A program made the position numbers and the translations under genes. From positions 434,001 to 498,000 of the forward strand of contig CAVXRS010000005.1 in the NCBI GenBank assembly GCA_963764215.1: a stretch of DNA of 64,000 bases, read 5' to 3'. The notes below the pieces were generated by a model. It was not told the DNA's origin, ran no database searches, and saw only the letters and a list, made by a program, of their open reading frames with translations. Of the stretch, positions 35,143 through 44,864 are shown piece after piece (positions within the stretch are counted from its first letter, which is position 1; the number at the start of each line of letters is the position of its first letter). Source of the DNA: JAFDWI01 sp963764215. GTDB lineage: Bacteria; Actinomycetota; Acidimicrobiia; Acidimicrobiales; Iamiaceae.

Positions 35143-36710
35143 TTGAACGAGGTCACCGCGGGGCGCGGCAACGTGTTGTTCATCACCGTCGACCAGTGGC
35201 GGGGGGACTGTCTCTCGGCGGCCGGTCACCCGGTCGTAAGCACGCCGGCGCTCGATCGACTCGCCGCCCGTGGTGTGCGCTTCGCCAACCACTGGGCGAA
35301 CATCGCGCCGTGCGGGCCGAGCCGGGCCACGCTGCACACGGGCATGTACGCCCAGAACCACCGTTCGGTGCTCAACGGCACCCCGCTGGACGATCGTTTC
35401 ACCAACACGGCCCGTGAAGCCCGCAAGGCCGGCTACGCACCGACCCTGTTCGGCTACACCGACACCTCCCTCGACCCCCGCACCCTGGCCGCCGACGACC
35501 CTCGCCTGACGACCTATGAAGAAGTGCTCCCCGGTTTCGACACGCAGCTGTTCAACCCGGAATCGGCCGGTTCCCCTGGCTGGGCCAAATGGTTGGCGGC
35601 TAAGGGCATCGACGTGCCGTCGAATCCCCAGGATCTCTACCTGGCCCGGCCCGATTATCCAGGCGCCGACGATCACGGAGCCACCTGGGCACCGACCCGG
35701 TTCGCCGCGGAACATTCCGAGACGGTCATGGTCGTCGAAGCGTTCCGAGACTGGTTGCACACCGACGCGGACGACGACGGGTGGTTCGCGCACCTGAGTT
35801 TCATCCGCCCGCATCCGCCCTATCGCAACCCCGAGGGCTACCACGACGTCTACTCCGCTGAGCAGGGCGGCGACTTCCGCGGGAGCACCACCGCGAAGAC
35901 GAGATGGCCCAACATCCCCTCGCGGCGGTGGCGATCGGCCTTCCCGAGGTGGGATGCCCGGTCGACGAGCGGGACCGTCGCCAGCAACGCGCCACCTACT
36001 GGGGCGCGATGGCCGAGGTCGACGACCGGCTGGGAGAACTGTTCGGCTGGATGGACGGACAGGGCCTGTTGGCCGACACCCTCGTGGTCCTCACTTCCGA
36101 CCACGGCGAACAGGCCGGCGACCACTGGCTCCTGCAGAAGCTGGCGTGGTTCGACGAGAGCTACCACGTGCCCTGCATCGTGGTGGACCCGCGTGCGGAG
36201 GCCGACGCCGCCCGCGGCACGGTGGTCACCGAGGTGACCGAGCACGTCGACGTGTTGCCGACCCTGTGCGAGTGGATGGGCGTCGAGGTGCCTCTGCAAT
36301 GTGACGGTCGGCCACTCCAGCCCTTCCTCCACGGCACCGACCCGCACACGCCGACCAGATGGCGTACCGATGCCCATTGGGAGTGGGATTTCCACGATCC
36401 CGTCGGCCACCTCGCCGAGGACACCTTCGGGCTCACGATGGAACAGTGCGGCGTGGGCGTGTTGCGCACCCGCGGGCACAAGCTCGTGCATTTCGGTGCG
36501 CCTCCCTCCGTGTTGCCGCCACTGCTCTACGACCTGTCCGCCGACCCGGACCAGACCGAGAACCTCGCCGCCGATCCGGCCCATGCCGGGCTCCTCGCAG
36601 AGCTGTACGAGACCATGTTGCGGTGGCGCGTCGAACATCTCGATCGCACCCTGACCGGGCACTTCCTCTCCGGTCGAGGGTTGGTCGTGCGGCGCGATCC
36701 CCGGGTCTGA
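35143..36710 (+). CDS. Sulfatase-family hydrolase, one frameshift
   Basis: The product, about 522 residues after joining frames at 35878-35885, is an alkaline-phosphatase-fold enzyme. Metal ligands appear in FITVDQWRGD, and the formylglycine site is CGPSR (Cys57, motif C-x-P-S-R), so a sulfatase or phosphonate monoester hydrolase matured by an FGE is expected. The C-terminal part has VVLTSDHGEQAGDHWLLQK with the metal-binding Asp-His. Adding one G to the run at 35881 gives FRGEHHREDEMAQHPL, so the gene is probably intact. No signal peptide, so cytosolic. The TTG start is uncertain. Confidence 0.82.
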
Positions 36711-36717
36711 ACCTCGG

Positions 36718-36723
36718 TAGCCT
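36718..36723 (+). promoter_or_regulatory. -10 hexamer TAGCCT of the EEP-family gene
   Basis: TAGCCT ends 10 nt before ATG 36734. The surrounding 13-mer GTAGCCTCGGGGA recurs exactly upstream of the nfuA start (42021-42033), supporting it as a promoter element. Confidence 0.5.
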
Positions 36724-36733
36724 CGGGGATTCC

Positions 36734-37765
36734 ATGGCCACGGACGATTCGATCAGCCTGCTGTTCTGGAACACGTTCCTGCTCAAACCCCGGCCGATCC
36801 CGGGTGGGCCGGGACTCCCGGCGTTCGGTGAGCTGGCTGCCCCCGCCGTCGCCGAACGGGCCACGAGGATCGGTGAGAAGTTGTCCGGAACCTTCGACAT
36901 CGTCGCCATGGCCGAGGCTTTCGAACCCGACGACCGTCGCCGCATCGTGGACGCCTGGTCGACCGGCGAGCCCGCCACCGCGGCAGGGCCCGGACGATCG
37001 ATCCTCCGCGGTCCACTGGGGTTTGCTTCCAGCGGGCTGTTCACCGTGGTCGACCGCTTGCCGATCACCCGGCGCGCCACGCACCGATTCGCCACCCGAG
37101 GGTCCTATCTCCACGACGCCGACACGTTGGCGAACAAGGGCGTGCTGTTGGTCGAGGTCGACCTTCCCGGGTCGGCCGGCACCCTCGAGTTGTGCAGCAC
37201 GCATCTGATCTACGGCACCGGACTCGTCCCCGGTCGCACCGCGAGCGACCCGGTCAGACGACACCGGCTCCGGATGGCCCAGGTCGACGAACTGGTCGAG
37301 TTCGTCATCGGCGAGCACCGGCCGGGACACCACCTCGTGCTTGCGGGGGACTTCAACGTGCCCGCGCACGATCCCGGCTACCCGGACGGACCCGACGCGC
37401 AGTACCAGGATCTGGTCGATCACCTCGCACCGCTGCAGGTCGTCGATGCCTGGAGCGAGTACGGCTCGGGTTCCGGCCACACCTGTGGCACGCCGATCGA
37501 CGACTTCGCCGACCAGCGTGATCCGGAACGTCCGGACACGCTCGTCGACCACAGCGACGGAGTGAGCGTCGCCACGTCGCCGGACCTGCTCGCCCGGCGC
37601 GAACGGATCGACTACCTGTTCGTCGCACTGGGAGGGAACCTCCGGGTCGCCTCGATCCGGCGGTTCGCCTTTCCACGGGCGGTCACGGCCTCGGCCCGCG
37701 ACCGTCTGGTGCGCCTCTCGGATCACCTCGCCCTCGGCGTGGATCTCATCGATTCATCGTCCTGA
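36734..37765 (+). CDS. Endonuclease/exonuclease/phosphatase-family protein
   Basis: The 343-residue protein has the EEP (DNase I-like) fold: LLFWNTFLLKP with the conserved Asn, FDIVAMAEAFEPD with the metal-binding Glu, GDFNVPAHDPGY and LSDHLALGVDL with the terminal Asp-His pair. The family covers DNases, inositol phosphatases and sphingomyelinases; the insertion around 200-290 and GSGHTCGTPIDDF resemble sphingomyelinase-like members, but no signal peptide is seen. The substrate is undetermined. It follows the sulfatase by 23 nt but appears to have its own promoter. Confidence 0.8.
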   Translation: MATDDSISLLFWNTFLLKPRPIPGGPGLPAFGELAAPAVAERATRIGEKLSGTFDIVAMAEAFEPDDRRRIVDAWSTGEPATAAGPGRSILRGPLGFASSGLFTVVDRLPITRRATHRFATRGSYLHDADTLANKGVLLVEVDLPGSAGTLELCSTHLIYGTGLVPGRTASDPVRRHRLRMAQVDELVEFVIGEHRPGHHLVLAGDFNVPAHDPGYPDGPDAQYQDLVDHLAPLQVVDAWSEYGSGSGHTCGTPIDDFADQRDPERPDTLVDHSDGVSVATSPDLLARRERIDYLFVALGGNLRVASIRRFAFPRAVTASARDRLVRLSDHLALGVDLIDSSS

Positions 37766-37866
37766 GACGGGGTCCGCGTCATCTGCCACGGCCGACGTCC
37801 GTACCGTTGCGCCACTAGGGTCTCGAGTGCCACGCCGCGGCGTGGGAAGCCGGAAGAAGGGGAACC

Positions 37867-39252
37867 ATGTCGAGGGTCATGCATCGTCACGGGGTGGCGT
37901 TCATCGCAGTGCTGTTGTTGGTGGTCACGGTGGTGCCGTTGTCGCTCCCGGTCGCGGACACGGCCGGTGCATTCACCATGCCGTCGTTCTACGACGTGCC
38001 CGATCCACTGCCGGCCGGAGGTCCCGGCACGGTCATCAGGACCGAAGCGGTGACCGTGCCCGGGTTGCACGGGACCATGGAACGAGTCATGTACAAGTCG
38101 AAGTCCATCCGCGGGCAGGACATCGCGGTGACCGGCCTCATCGCCATCCCGGACACGCCTGCCCCGGCCGGTGGGTACAAGGTCCTCGACTGGGCGCACG
38201 GCACCGCAGGGATCGCCGACCAGTGCGCCCCGTCACTCGACCCTGCCGGTCAGATTCCGTCTGCGAACGCCTTTCTCGACAAGGGATGGGTCATCGTCGC
38301 GACCGACTACGAAGGGCTGGGTACGCCCGGTCGTCACCCCTACATCGTCGGGAATTCCGAAGCCCGGGGGGTCATCGACATCGTGCGTGCCGCGCGGAAC
38401 CAGTACGCGGACATCGGCAACGACTACGTGGTGTGGGGACACTCCCAGGGCGGCCACGCGGCGATGTTCGCCCTGCACGACGCCGACGCGTGGGCACCGG
38501 AGCTGCACCTGGTCGGTGTGGTCGCCGGCGCCCCGCCGTCCCAGCTCGGCCTGGTGTACGACTTCCTGAAGACCAGTCCGTACAAGTACTACCTGCTGAT
38601 GGTCGCAGCGGCGATCAATGCCGCCTACGGTGACGCCGCGGCGCCCGTCGCCGATGTGCTCAACTCCCAGGGGCAGTCGAAGTTGCCGCTCGTCGATCAG
38701 GGCTGCACCGGCTACCTGGCCCAACAGACCGCCGGCCTCGACGTCCAGTCGTTGATGGCCCAGCAGCCTGACGGTTCCTACAACCCGACACAGAATCCCA
38801 CGTGGGGGCCGCTGATCGCGGCCCAGGATCCGGCCAACTTCACGACCCCGGCGCCCGAACCGCTGCTGATCATCCACGGTGGCAACGACGAACAGATTCC
38901 GACCGCTTCCTCGCAGCTTCTCGCCGGCCAGCTGTGCACAACCGGACAGAACGTCGAACGTTGGATGTACCCGGGACAGTCCCACGCGGGAGTGATCGGT
39001 CCGTCGTTCGGCGACATGATCGCCTGGATGGCCGCCCGGTTCGCGGGCGAGCCCGCTCCGGATCCGATCGGTCCGGACGGTCAGGCGGACATCAAGGACA
39101 CGATCTGCCACGACGGCACGATGGTCGATCGGGCCGATCTGACGACCCCCTCGTCGACGACCTCACCGCCACCCACGACCACGGTTCCGGCGACGTCGTC
39201 GACAGCCCCGGTGGCCACCGCCGAGCACGTACAGCCCAGCTACACGGGCTGA
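37867..39252 (+). CDS. Secreted lipase (LIP/secretory lipase family)
   Basis: This 461-residue alpha/beta hydrolase has a signal peptide (about 1-37) and a mature domain beginning FYDVPDPLPAGGPGTVIRTE. The nucleophile Ser193 lies in GHSQGGH. The acid is probably Asp in IIHGGNDEQIP and the His is in GQSHAGVIG. Two Cys pairs probably form disulfides. The last 45 residues are a Ser/Thr/Pro linker that may tether or extend the enzyme. The family hydrolyses triacylglycerol or other esters outside the cell. GGAAGAAGGGGAACC precedes ATG 37867 and serves as ribosome site. Confidence 0.87.
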   Translation: MSRVMHRHGVAFIAVLLLVVTVVPLSLPVADTAGAFTMPSFYDVPDPLPAGGPGTVIRTEAVTVPGLHGTMERVMYKSKSIRGQDIAVTGLIAIPDTPAPAGGYKVLDWAHGTAGIADQCAPSLDPAGQIPSANAFLDKGWVIVATDYEGLGTPGRHPYIVGNSEARGVIDIVRAARNQYADIGNDYVVWGHSQGGHAAMFALHDADAWAPELHLVGVVAGAPPSQLGLVYDFLKTSPYKYYLLMVAAAINAAYGDAAAPVADVLNSQGQSKLPLVDQGCTGYLAQQTAGLDVQSLMAQQPDGSYNPTQNPTWGPLIAAQDPANFTTPAPEPLLIIHGGNDEQIPTASSQLLAGQLCTTGQNVERWMYPGQSHAGVIGPSFGDMIAWMAARFAGEPAPDPIGPDGQADIKDTICHDGTMVDRADLTTPSSTTSPPPTTTVPATSSTAPVATAEHVQPSYTG

Positions 39253-39268
39253 GGATCCCCAGGGCGCC

Positions 39269-39983
39269 TCAAGTGGCCGGGTCGGGCCCGGTGAGGGTGG
39301 CGATGTCCTCGGCGAGGCTCGCTCTGATGCGGCCGCAGAACGCCCCGCGCGCCTGTTGCTTGGAGCGGCTGTACGCGCCGGTCCGATACTCCCCGAGGGT
39401 GCGGGCCTCGGCCATGGCGACGTCGAGCACGTCGTCCGCGGGGACCGCACGATCCAGGTAGCCCGCCCGGGCTGCGGTGACCGGGTCGTACGCGGTGGCC
39501 CCGAGCGTGGCGCGGGTGAACTCGGTGGGGAGCAGCCGTTCCACGCGCGAACTCGATCGCGAAGATCGGCAGTGGCATGCCGATTGCGACCTCGGTGAGA
39601 CCGAGCTTGAACGATCCCTCGGCGCCGATGCGGATGTCGCTCGCCAGCAACAGCAGCGCGCCCATGGCCAGGGCGTGGCCGGTGCAGGCCGCGACGATCG
39701 GCAACGGGAATTCGTACATCGTGCACAGCAACTCGGCACCGTCGGTGACCAGCGATCGCATGGCCTCGGTGGACGAGGTCATGACCGACAGATCGAAACC
39801 GGCGGAGAACTTGCCGGCGCGACCCACCAGGAGCACCGCGCGTGCTTCGCGCGTGGCGCGTGCGAGGTGCTCATGGATCGCTTCGAGTGTGGCCGGGCCC
39901 ACGACGTTGGCTTTGCCGTCGTCGTGGGCGATGACGGCCACGCCGTCTTCGACGTGATAGGTGGGGACGGGAAGGCTTGCCAT
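39269..39983 (-). CDS. Crotonase (enoyl-CoA hydratase/isomerase) family protein, one frameshift
   Basis: The product, about 237 residues, has the crotonase fold: HDDGKANVVGPATLEAI, ARAVLLVGRAGKFSAGFDLSVM (oxyanion-hole Gly) and IVAACTGHALAMGALLLLASD. The frame changes near 39540-39545; removing one G gives IEFARERLLPTEFTRATLGA, the expected continuation, and then DPVTAARAGYLDRAVPADDVLD to the end. The catalytic Glu positions of true hydratases are not evident, so another crotonase reaction is possible. It lies 11 bp downstream of the protease gene in the same direction. Confidence 0.78.
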
Positions 39984-39994
39984 GGGCCGCCAAC

Positions 39995-41156
39995 CTACCG
40001 TCCTGCCGGTGCGCGATCCTTCGTGCGAGCCCGGGCACCGAGTTCGGTCGTGCCGACCGTGCCCACGACCCGACCGTCAGCTCGGAGCACCAGGGCGACC
40101 TTGATCGGGTCGTCGGCGATGGTGCGGGCGAGATCGAGCGCGTTCGTCTCGGGTGTGACGCAGCGCACCCGCTCGATGGGGAACGCGAGCCGGCCGAGCG
40201 GGACGGTCGCCCGACTCGTGGCATCGCAGTGTCGGATCTGGGATGACGTGAGGACGCCGACGATCCGGCCATCGGGTTCCTGTGCGCAGAACGCCTGGCG
40301 GTCGGGACCGATCTGGTGCCCGGCCGAGCGCGGCGTCGATCGTGGTCTGGGCAGGGAGCATGGGCGGTTCGGGCCCCATGATGTCGCCCACGGCGACCGG
40401 GGCGAGGTTCCGCTCGGCATCGAGACGGCGAATCTCCGACCAGGCGATCCCCGCGATCCACCAGCCGATGATCATCAGCCAGATGCCGTTCAACGTCCCT
40501 TGGGAGTTCATCGTGACCAGGCCGTACGCGACCCCGGCACTCCCCAGGACGATCCCCGCATAGGCCGACCACCGTCGGGACACCGTGCGATTGCCGCTCG
40601 CCGCCCAGACCCCGGCGCCGAAGAGCTGCCCACCGTCCAAGGGCGCCGCCGGCAGGAGGTTGAAGACGCCGAGCAGCAGGTTGACGAAGGCCAACCAGCC
40701 GAGGACCACGGCGATGAGTCCGCTGGTTCCGGTGTTCATGGCGAACGGGTCGGGGTTGGTGGCGACGAGTCCGTGGGCGAGCCAGAACACGGCGGCGAGC
40801 AGGAGATTCGAGATCGGACCCACCACGGCGATCGTGAACTGCTTGCCGGGACTGTCGGGTTCGGAGCCGAGTTCGGCGAAGCCCCCGAGCAGCCACAGCG
40901 TGATGCCCCGGACCTCGATGCCCGTGGCCCTGGCAACGAGCGCGTGGCTCATCTCATGGACGAGCAGGCTCAGGAAGAAGACGAGGGCGCCGACGATCCC
41001 GGCGATCCAGTACGCGGCGGTCGTCGAATCGAATGCCTCGTTGGGGAATTGATAGGTGGCGAGAATGTAGACGTAGAAGCCGGCGATGAGAAGGACCGAC
41101 CAGCTCATTCCGACCCGGATGCCGCGCAGTCGTCCTAGTGGAATGTCGTGGTTCAC
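39995..41156 (-). CDS. Site-2 protease (M50, Rip3-like) with CBS domains, one frameshift
   Basis: The membrane metalloprotease domain (about 1-230) has HEMSH (His67-His71, the zinc HExxH) and APLDGGQLF (third ligand Asp in helix 4), with about six helices. After about residue 245 a CBS-domain pair follows: VAVGDIMGPEPPMLP, then a frame change at 40320-40331, then GPDRQAFCAQEPDGRIVGVL and VALVLRADGRVVGTVGTTEL. Dropping one base at GCGCTCGGCCGG joins the halves as DAALAGHQIGPD. Such enzymes cut membrane substrates such as anti-sigma factors. GTG 41156 is the start. Confidence 0.83.
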
Positions 41157-41261
41157 CGTGCCTCCATGGACGACCCAAGGCTACCGGGGTCCCCGCCCGT
41201 CGGCCGAGGCGGGCCGAGGATCGCGCCGGACCCCGGGAACGGTCAGGGTCCTTTGCAGGAT

Positions 41262-41921
41262 TCAGCCTTCGGACCCGGGAGGCGGGTCGTGACTGGTGAA
41301 CGCCCCGATGTTGGACGCTTCGTGGCCGAGTTGGCTGAGGATCCGATGGACTGCGCCCGGTGGGATCGCGAGCGATCGGCCGAGCTGGTCGAGCATCGCC
41401 CGGTTGGTCCGGCTGAACGACCCGGTGGCGGTGGCCACGTGGCCGACATCGGCCACCAGCCGTTCGCGACTGGGAATATCGAGGTCGATCGTGAGCTGGT
41501 TGGCCTCCTCGTCGAGCATGGTCACGTCGATACTCCTGAGGTCGGCGTCCAGGTCGGTCTCGCTGTAGTGGGGCAGTCCCGCCCCGTGGATGACCGTCAG
41601 CGCGCGTCGTCGGGTCGGCACGTCGTAGGGATCCCCGTCGAGCATGGCGAGGACGACCGCGGCCCGGGTCAGACGTTGGAGCCGGGTGGCCAGATCGGAG
41701 GTGGGCGGCGAGGTGATGACGTGTTCGTCGTAGACGTGGTGGCAGGTCTGACACTCGTAGACGTCGTTGGTGATCTCTTTGGGAAGGATCGGCACGATGA
41801 CCCGGACCCAACGCCGAGCACGCCGGTGGCGGTAGATCCGCTCGGATCCGCACGCGGGACAGTAGAACGTGCGGCTCTCCAGATCACGCCAGACCTCGAT
41901 GTTCCCGACGAGATCGCTCAC
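41262..41921 (-). CDS. Zinc-ribbon protein with TerB-like helical domain
   Basis: The 219-residue protein starts at GTG 41921. Residues about 15-60 form a four-Cys zinc ribbon (FYCPACGSERIYRHRRAR ... VYECQTCHHVYDE). The rest (about 70-210) is helical and resembles the TerB/tellurite-resistance fold (LTRAAVVLAMLDGDPYDVPTRRRALTVI ... LVADVGHVATATGSFSRTNRAML). Proteins of this type are widespread and of unknown role, perhaps in stress. It is transcribed leftward, divergent from nfuA across a 113-bp gap. Confidence 0.6.
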   Translation of the reverse strand: MSDLVGNIEVWRDLESRTFYCPACGSERIYRHRRARRWVRVIVPILPKEITNDVYECQTCHHVYDEHVITSPPTSDLATRLQRLTRAAVVLAMLDGDPYDVPTRRRALTVIHGAGLPHYSETDLDADLRSIDVTMLDEEANQLTIDLDIPSRERLVADVGHVATATGSFSRTNRAMLDQLGRSLAIPPGAVHRILSQLGHEASNIGAFTSHDPPPGSEG

Positions 41922-42021
41922 GGTCGCTGTTCCCCTGCGGCATCCGCGCTCATGGCGTCCTGGTGTCCCCGTTGGTCGACAGTTCCCCAACCCCGTTGGA
42001 TCGATCATAACCAAGTGGCGG

Positions 42022-42027
42022 TAGCCT
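42022..42027 (+). promoter_or_regulatory. -10 hexamer TAGCCT of nfuA
   Basis: TAGCCT ends 7 nt before GTG 42035, the classic leaderless spacing; the same 13-mer GTAGCCTCGGGGA occurs at the EEP gene promoter. Confidence 0.5.
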
Positions 42028-42034
42028 CGGGGAC

Positions 42035-42691
42035 GTGTCCGAGACGATCGTGGAAGCCGGAGTGTTGAACGTGACCGCGCGGGCGGTCGCCGAGATCGTC
42101 GGGCTCCTCGAGGCCGAGGCCGACGCCGACGAGCTGGCCCTCTGGGTCCAGGTGACCGGTGCCGCCGGCGCCGAGTTCTCCTACGACCTGGCCTTCGACG
42201 CCGCCGACGGAGCCACCGAAGCCGATCTGGTCGAAACGCACGAAAGTCTCAGGGTGGTGATTCCCTCGGACTCGATCGACTCGTTGCGGGGAGCGACCCT
42301 CGACCTGCCCGAGGACGAGAACCAAGGTGGGCTCGTCCTGCGGAATCCGAACAAGCCCGATCCGCTCGCCGGTGTCGATCTGGACACCGTGGGCGATCTG
42401 GCCGAACAGGTCACGTTGGTCATCGACCGGACGGTGAATCCGATGCTGGCCGCCCACGGCGGGTTCGCGCAGCTCGCCGGTGTCGACGGGAGTCGGGCGT
42501 TCGTGCTGATGGGCGGTGGCTGTCACGGTTGCTCGATCAGTTGGTTGACGCTCAAGAGCGGTATCACCAACACCATCATCGAAGCCGTGCCCGAGATCAC
42601 CGAGGTCGTCGACGTGACCGATCACGCCGCCGGCGAGAATCCGTTCTACCGCAGCGCCGAGGGTGCGGAGTCCGTCGCTCCCGGCGAGTAG
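42035..42691 (+). CDS. nfuA: NfuA-type Fe-S cluster carrier
   Basis: The 218-residue protein has a degenerate A-type scaffold domain (about 8-100, with no cluster-binding Cys) and a NifU C-terminal domain (about 125-195) whose CHGC pair (GGGCHGCSIS) holds a [4Fe-4S] cluster between two subunits. It delivers clusters to target apoproteins. GTG 42035 is supported by the -10 element. It is convergent with dxs (7 bp between stops), itself followed on the far side by unrelated genes. The IspG/IspH Fe-S enzymes of the Dxs pathway are plausible but unproven clients. Confidence 0.88.
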   Translation: MSETIVEAGVLNVTARAVAEIVGLLEAEADADELALWVQVTGAAGAEFSYDLAFDAADGATEADLVETHESLRVVIPSDSIDSLRGATLDLPEDENQGGLVLRNPNKPDPLAGVDLDTVGDLAEQVTLVIDRTVNPMLAAHGGFAQLAGVDGSRAFVLMGGGCHGCSISWLTLKSGITNTIIEAVPEITEVVDVTDHAAGENPFYRSAEGAESVAPGE

Positions 42692-42698
42692 GGCCCGG

Positions 42699-44591
42699 TC
42701 AACCGAGCCGCTGTTCGACGACTTCGACGATGTCGTCGACGCCGAGCCCCGCCTCGATGAGGAGGTCTTCGGGATTTCCCTGCGCGATGAACGATCGGGG
42801 GAGTCCGAGGTTGACCACCCATGGCGGATGCGCCGCGCCGCGCCGGGCCGCCTCCGCGGAGACCAGCGAGGCGAGTCGACTGCCGACGCCACCTTCGACG
42901 AGACCGTCCTCGAGGGTGACCACGAGCTCGTGCCCGGCCGCGCTCTCGATCAGCACCGGATCCAGGGGCTGCACCATCCGCGGATCCCAGACGGTCACCC
43001 CGATGCCGGCCGCCGCCAGCCGGTCGGCCGCGGACAAGGCGACTTCGAGCAGCTTGCCGACCCCGACGAGACAGACGCGCGCCTGGGGATCGGTTCGCAC
43101 GAGCCGTCCGGCGAAGCCGGAGCCGACCTCGTCCTCACCGGCCATCACCGCCGGCGTACGGGGCCACCGGATCGCCACCGGGCCCTCCGCGTCCTCGACG
43201 GCGTCGTGCAACATCTGTTGGAGTTCCTGGTAGGACGACGGCGCGAAGACCGTCATGCCCGGGATCTTGGACAGCCAGACCAGATCGAACATGCCGTGGT
43301 GTGAGGCGCCGTCGGGTCCGGTGATTCCGGCCCGGTCGATGGCCAGGATCACCCGCTGGTTGTGGAGGCCGACATCGTAGAGACTCTGGTCCAGGGCGCG
43401 GGTCAGGAACGTCGAATAGATCGCCACCACCGGCCGCAGGCCGGCCATGGCCATGCCGGCGGCAGCGGTCATCGCGTGCTGCTCGGCGATACCGACGTCG
43501 ATGAGCCGGTCGCCGAAACGTTCGGCAAATCCGAGCAGTCCCGTCGAGCCGGGCATCGCCGCGGTGATCGCGACGAGTTCGGGATGGGCGTCGGCCTCCT
43601 TGATGAGCGCCTCGGTGAAGGCGCCGGTGTAGGAGGGTGGTCCACCGGGCACGTGCTGGGGGCCGATCTCGGGATTGAAGCGGGGGGCGTCGTGGAGGCA
43701 CTTCTCCTCGTCGTCCTCGGCGGGTGGATAGCCCCGACCCTTCTGGGTGAGCACATGCACCACCACCGGGCCGTCGTGGTAGTCCGCGGCGTTGCGGAGC
43801 GAGCGCTCGAGCGATTCGATGTCGTGGCCGTCGAAGGGGCCCGAGTAGCGCACCCCGAGGGTTTCGAAGAACGCCGTCGGTTCGATCATGTCTCGCAGTC
43901 CGGTGAGCGCCCCTTCGAGGCCCCAGGCGAGGTGTTCTCCCACCACCGGAACTTCGTGCACCAGGCGGGAAACCCGGGCCCGTTGACGCAGATAGGACGG
44001 GTGCAGGCGGAGGCGTGCGACGCTCTCGGAGATGCGCGACACCGTGGGGGCGTAGCTGCGGCCGTTGTCGTTGAACACGATGATGGCCCGCCGTCCGCTG
44101 TGACCGAGGTTGTTGAGCGCCTCGTAGGCCAGCCCACCGGTCATGGCTCCGTCGCCGAGCACCGCGACGACCTGGCGATCGTGCACGCCCAGTTGCTCGA
44201 ACGCGGTCGAGATCCCGAAGGCGTAGCTCGCGCTGGTCGACGCATGGCTGTTCTCGACCCAGTCGTGCTCGGATTCGGAACGACTCGGATACCCGGACAG
44301 ACCACCGGCCTGGCGGAGTCTGGCGAATCCGCTCTGGCGGCCGGTGAGGATCTTGTGCACGTAGGCCTGGTGGCCGGTGTCGAAGAGGAGGACATCCTCG
44401 GGTGAGTGGAAGACCCGGTGGAGGGCGATCGTCAGTTCGACGGCACCCAGGTTCGACCCCAGGTGCCCGCCGTTCTCGGCCACCGACTGCACGATGAAGT
44501 GGCGGATCTCGGCCGCGAGGTCGTCGAGTTCTTCGTAGGAGAGGCGACGCAGGTCACCTGGCTGGTGGATTGTTGGCAGGTATTCGGGCAC
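42699..44591 (-). CDS. dxs: 1-deoxy-D-xylulose-5-phosphate synthase
   Basis: The 630-residue thiamine-diphosphate enzyme joins pyruvate and glyceraldehyde-3-phosphate at the start of the MEP isoprenoid pathway. Landmarks: GHLGSNLGAVELTIALH (His about 43), VVAVLGDGAMTGGLAYEALNN with the ThDP/Mg motif, RSYAPTVSRISE, RYSGPFDGHDI, DVGIAEQHAMTAAAGMA with the catalytic Glu, and the transketolase C-terminal domain from about 490. GTG 44591 gives the standard length. A hairpin about 110-130 bp upstream may be regulatory. Confidence 0.95.
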   Translation of the reverse strand: MPEYLPTIHQPGDLRRLSYEELDDLAAEIRHFIVQSVAENGGHLGSNLGAVELTIALHRVFHSPEDVLLFDTGHQAYVHKILTGRQSGFARLRQAGGLSGYPSRSESEHDWVENSHASTSASYAFGISTAFEQLGVHDRQVVAVLGDGAMTGGLAYEALNNLGHSGRRAIIVFNDNGRSYAPTVSRISESVARLRLHPSYLRQRARVSRLVHEVPVVGEHLAWGLEGALTGLRDMIEPTAFFETLGVRYSGPFDGHDIESLERSLRNAADYHDGPVVVHVLTQKGRGYPPAEDDEEKCLHDAPRFNPEIGPQHVPGGPPSYTGAFTEALIKEADAHPELVAITAAMPGSTGLLGFAERFGDRLIDVGIAEQHAMTAAAGMAMAGLRPVVAIYSTFLTRALDQSLYDVGLHNQRVILAIDRAGITGPDGASHHGMFDLVWLSKIPGMTVFAPSSYQELQQMLHDAVEDAEGPVAIRWPRTPAVMAGEDEVGSGFAGRLVRTDPQARVCLVGVGKLLEVALSAADRLAAAGIGVTVWDPRMVQPLDPVLIESAAGHELVVTLEDGLVEGGVGSRLASLVSAEAARRGAAHPPWVVNLGLPRSFIAQGNPEDLLIEAGLGVDDIVEVVEQRLG

Positions 44592-44697
44592 GAAGCGGCC
44601 TCGGTGCTGGCAGAGTACTGACCCTTACGGTCCGGTCCGGGTCGATCGCCACCCAGGGTACCGCGCGGCTCACGGGCACGACACCCAATGCCGCTAC

Positions 44698-44724
44698 GGC
44701 GCGGTCGAATCGCACGACCGCGCC
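44698..44724. promoter_or_regulatory. Perfect 10-bp inverted repeat between divergent dxs and membrane-protein genes
   Basis: GGCGCGGTCG (44698-44707), a 7-nt loop and the exact complement (44715-44724) lie in the 273-bp gap between divergent starts. It could be an operator or an RNA hairpin; nothing further identifies it. The rest of this gap holds no gene that I can support. Confidence 0.45.
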
Positions 44725-44864
44725 GCACGTCCAACCGGTGAAAATGCGCCAACTCGCTGGTAGCCTCCGGCAGGTGATGAAGCTGGCCGGCGGCCCGTCC
44801 GCGGCGGCAGTAGACGTATCGCCGGTGTGCCCCGCGAGGTCGGGGCCGGGTCCGATGGTGCGGG

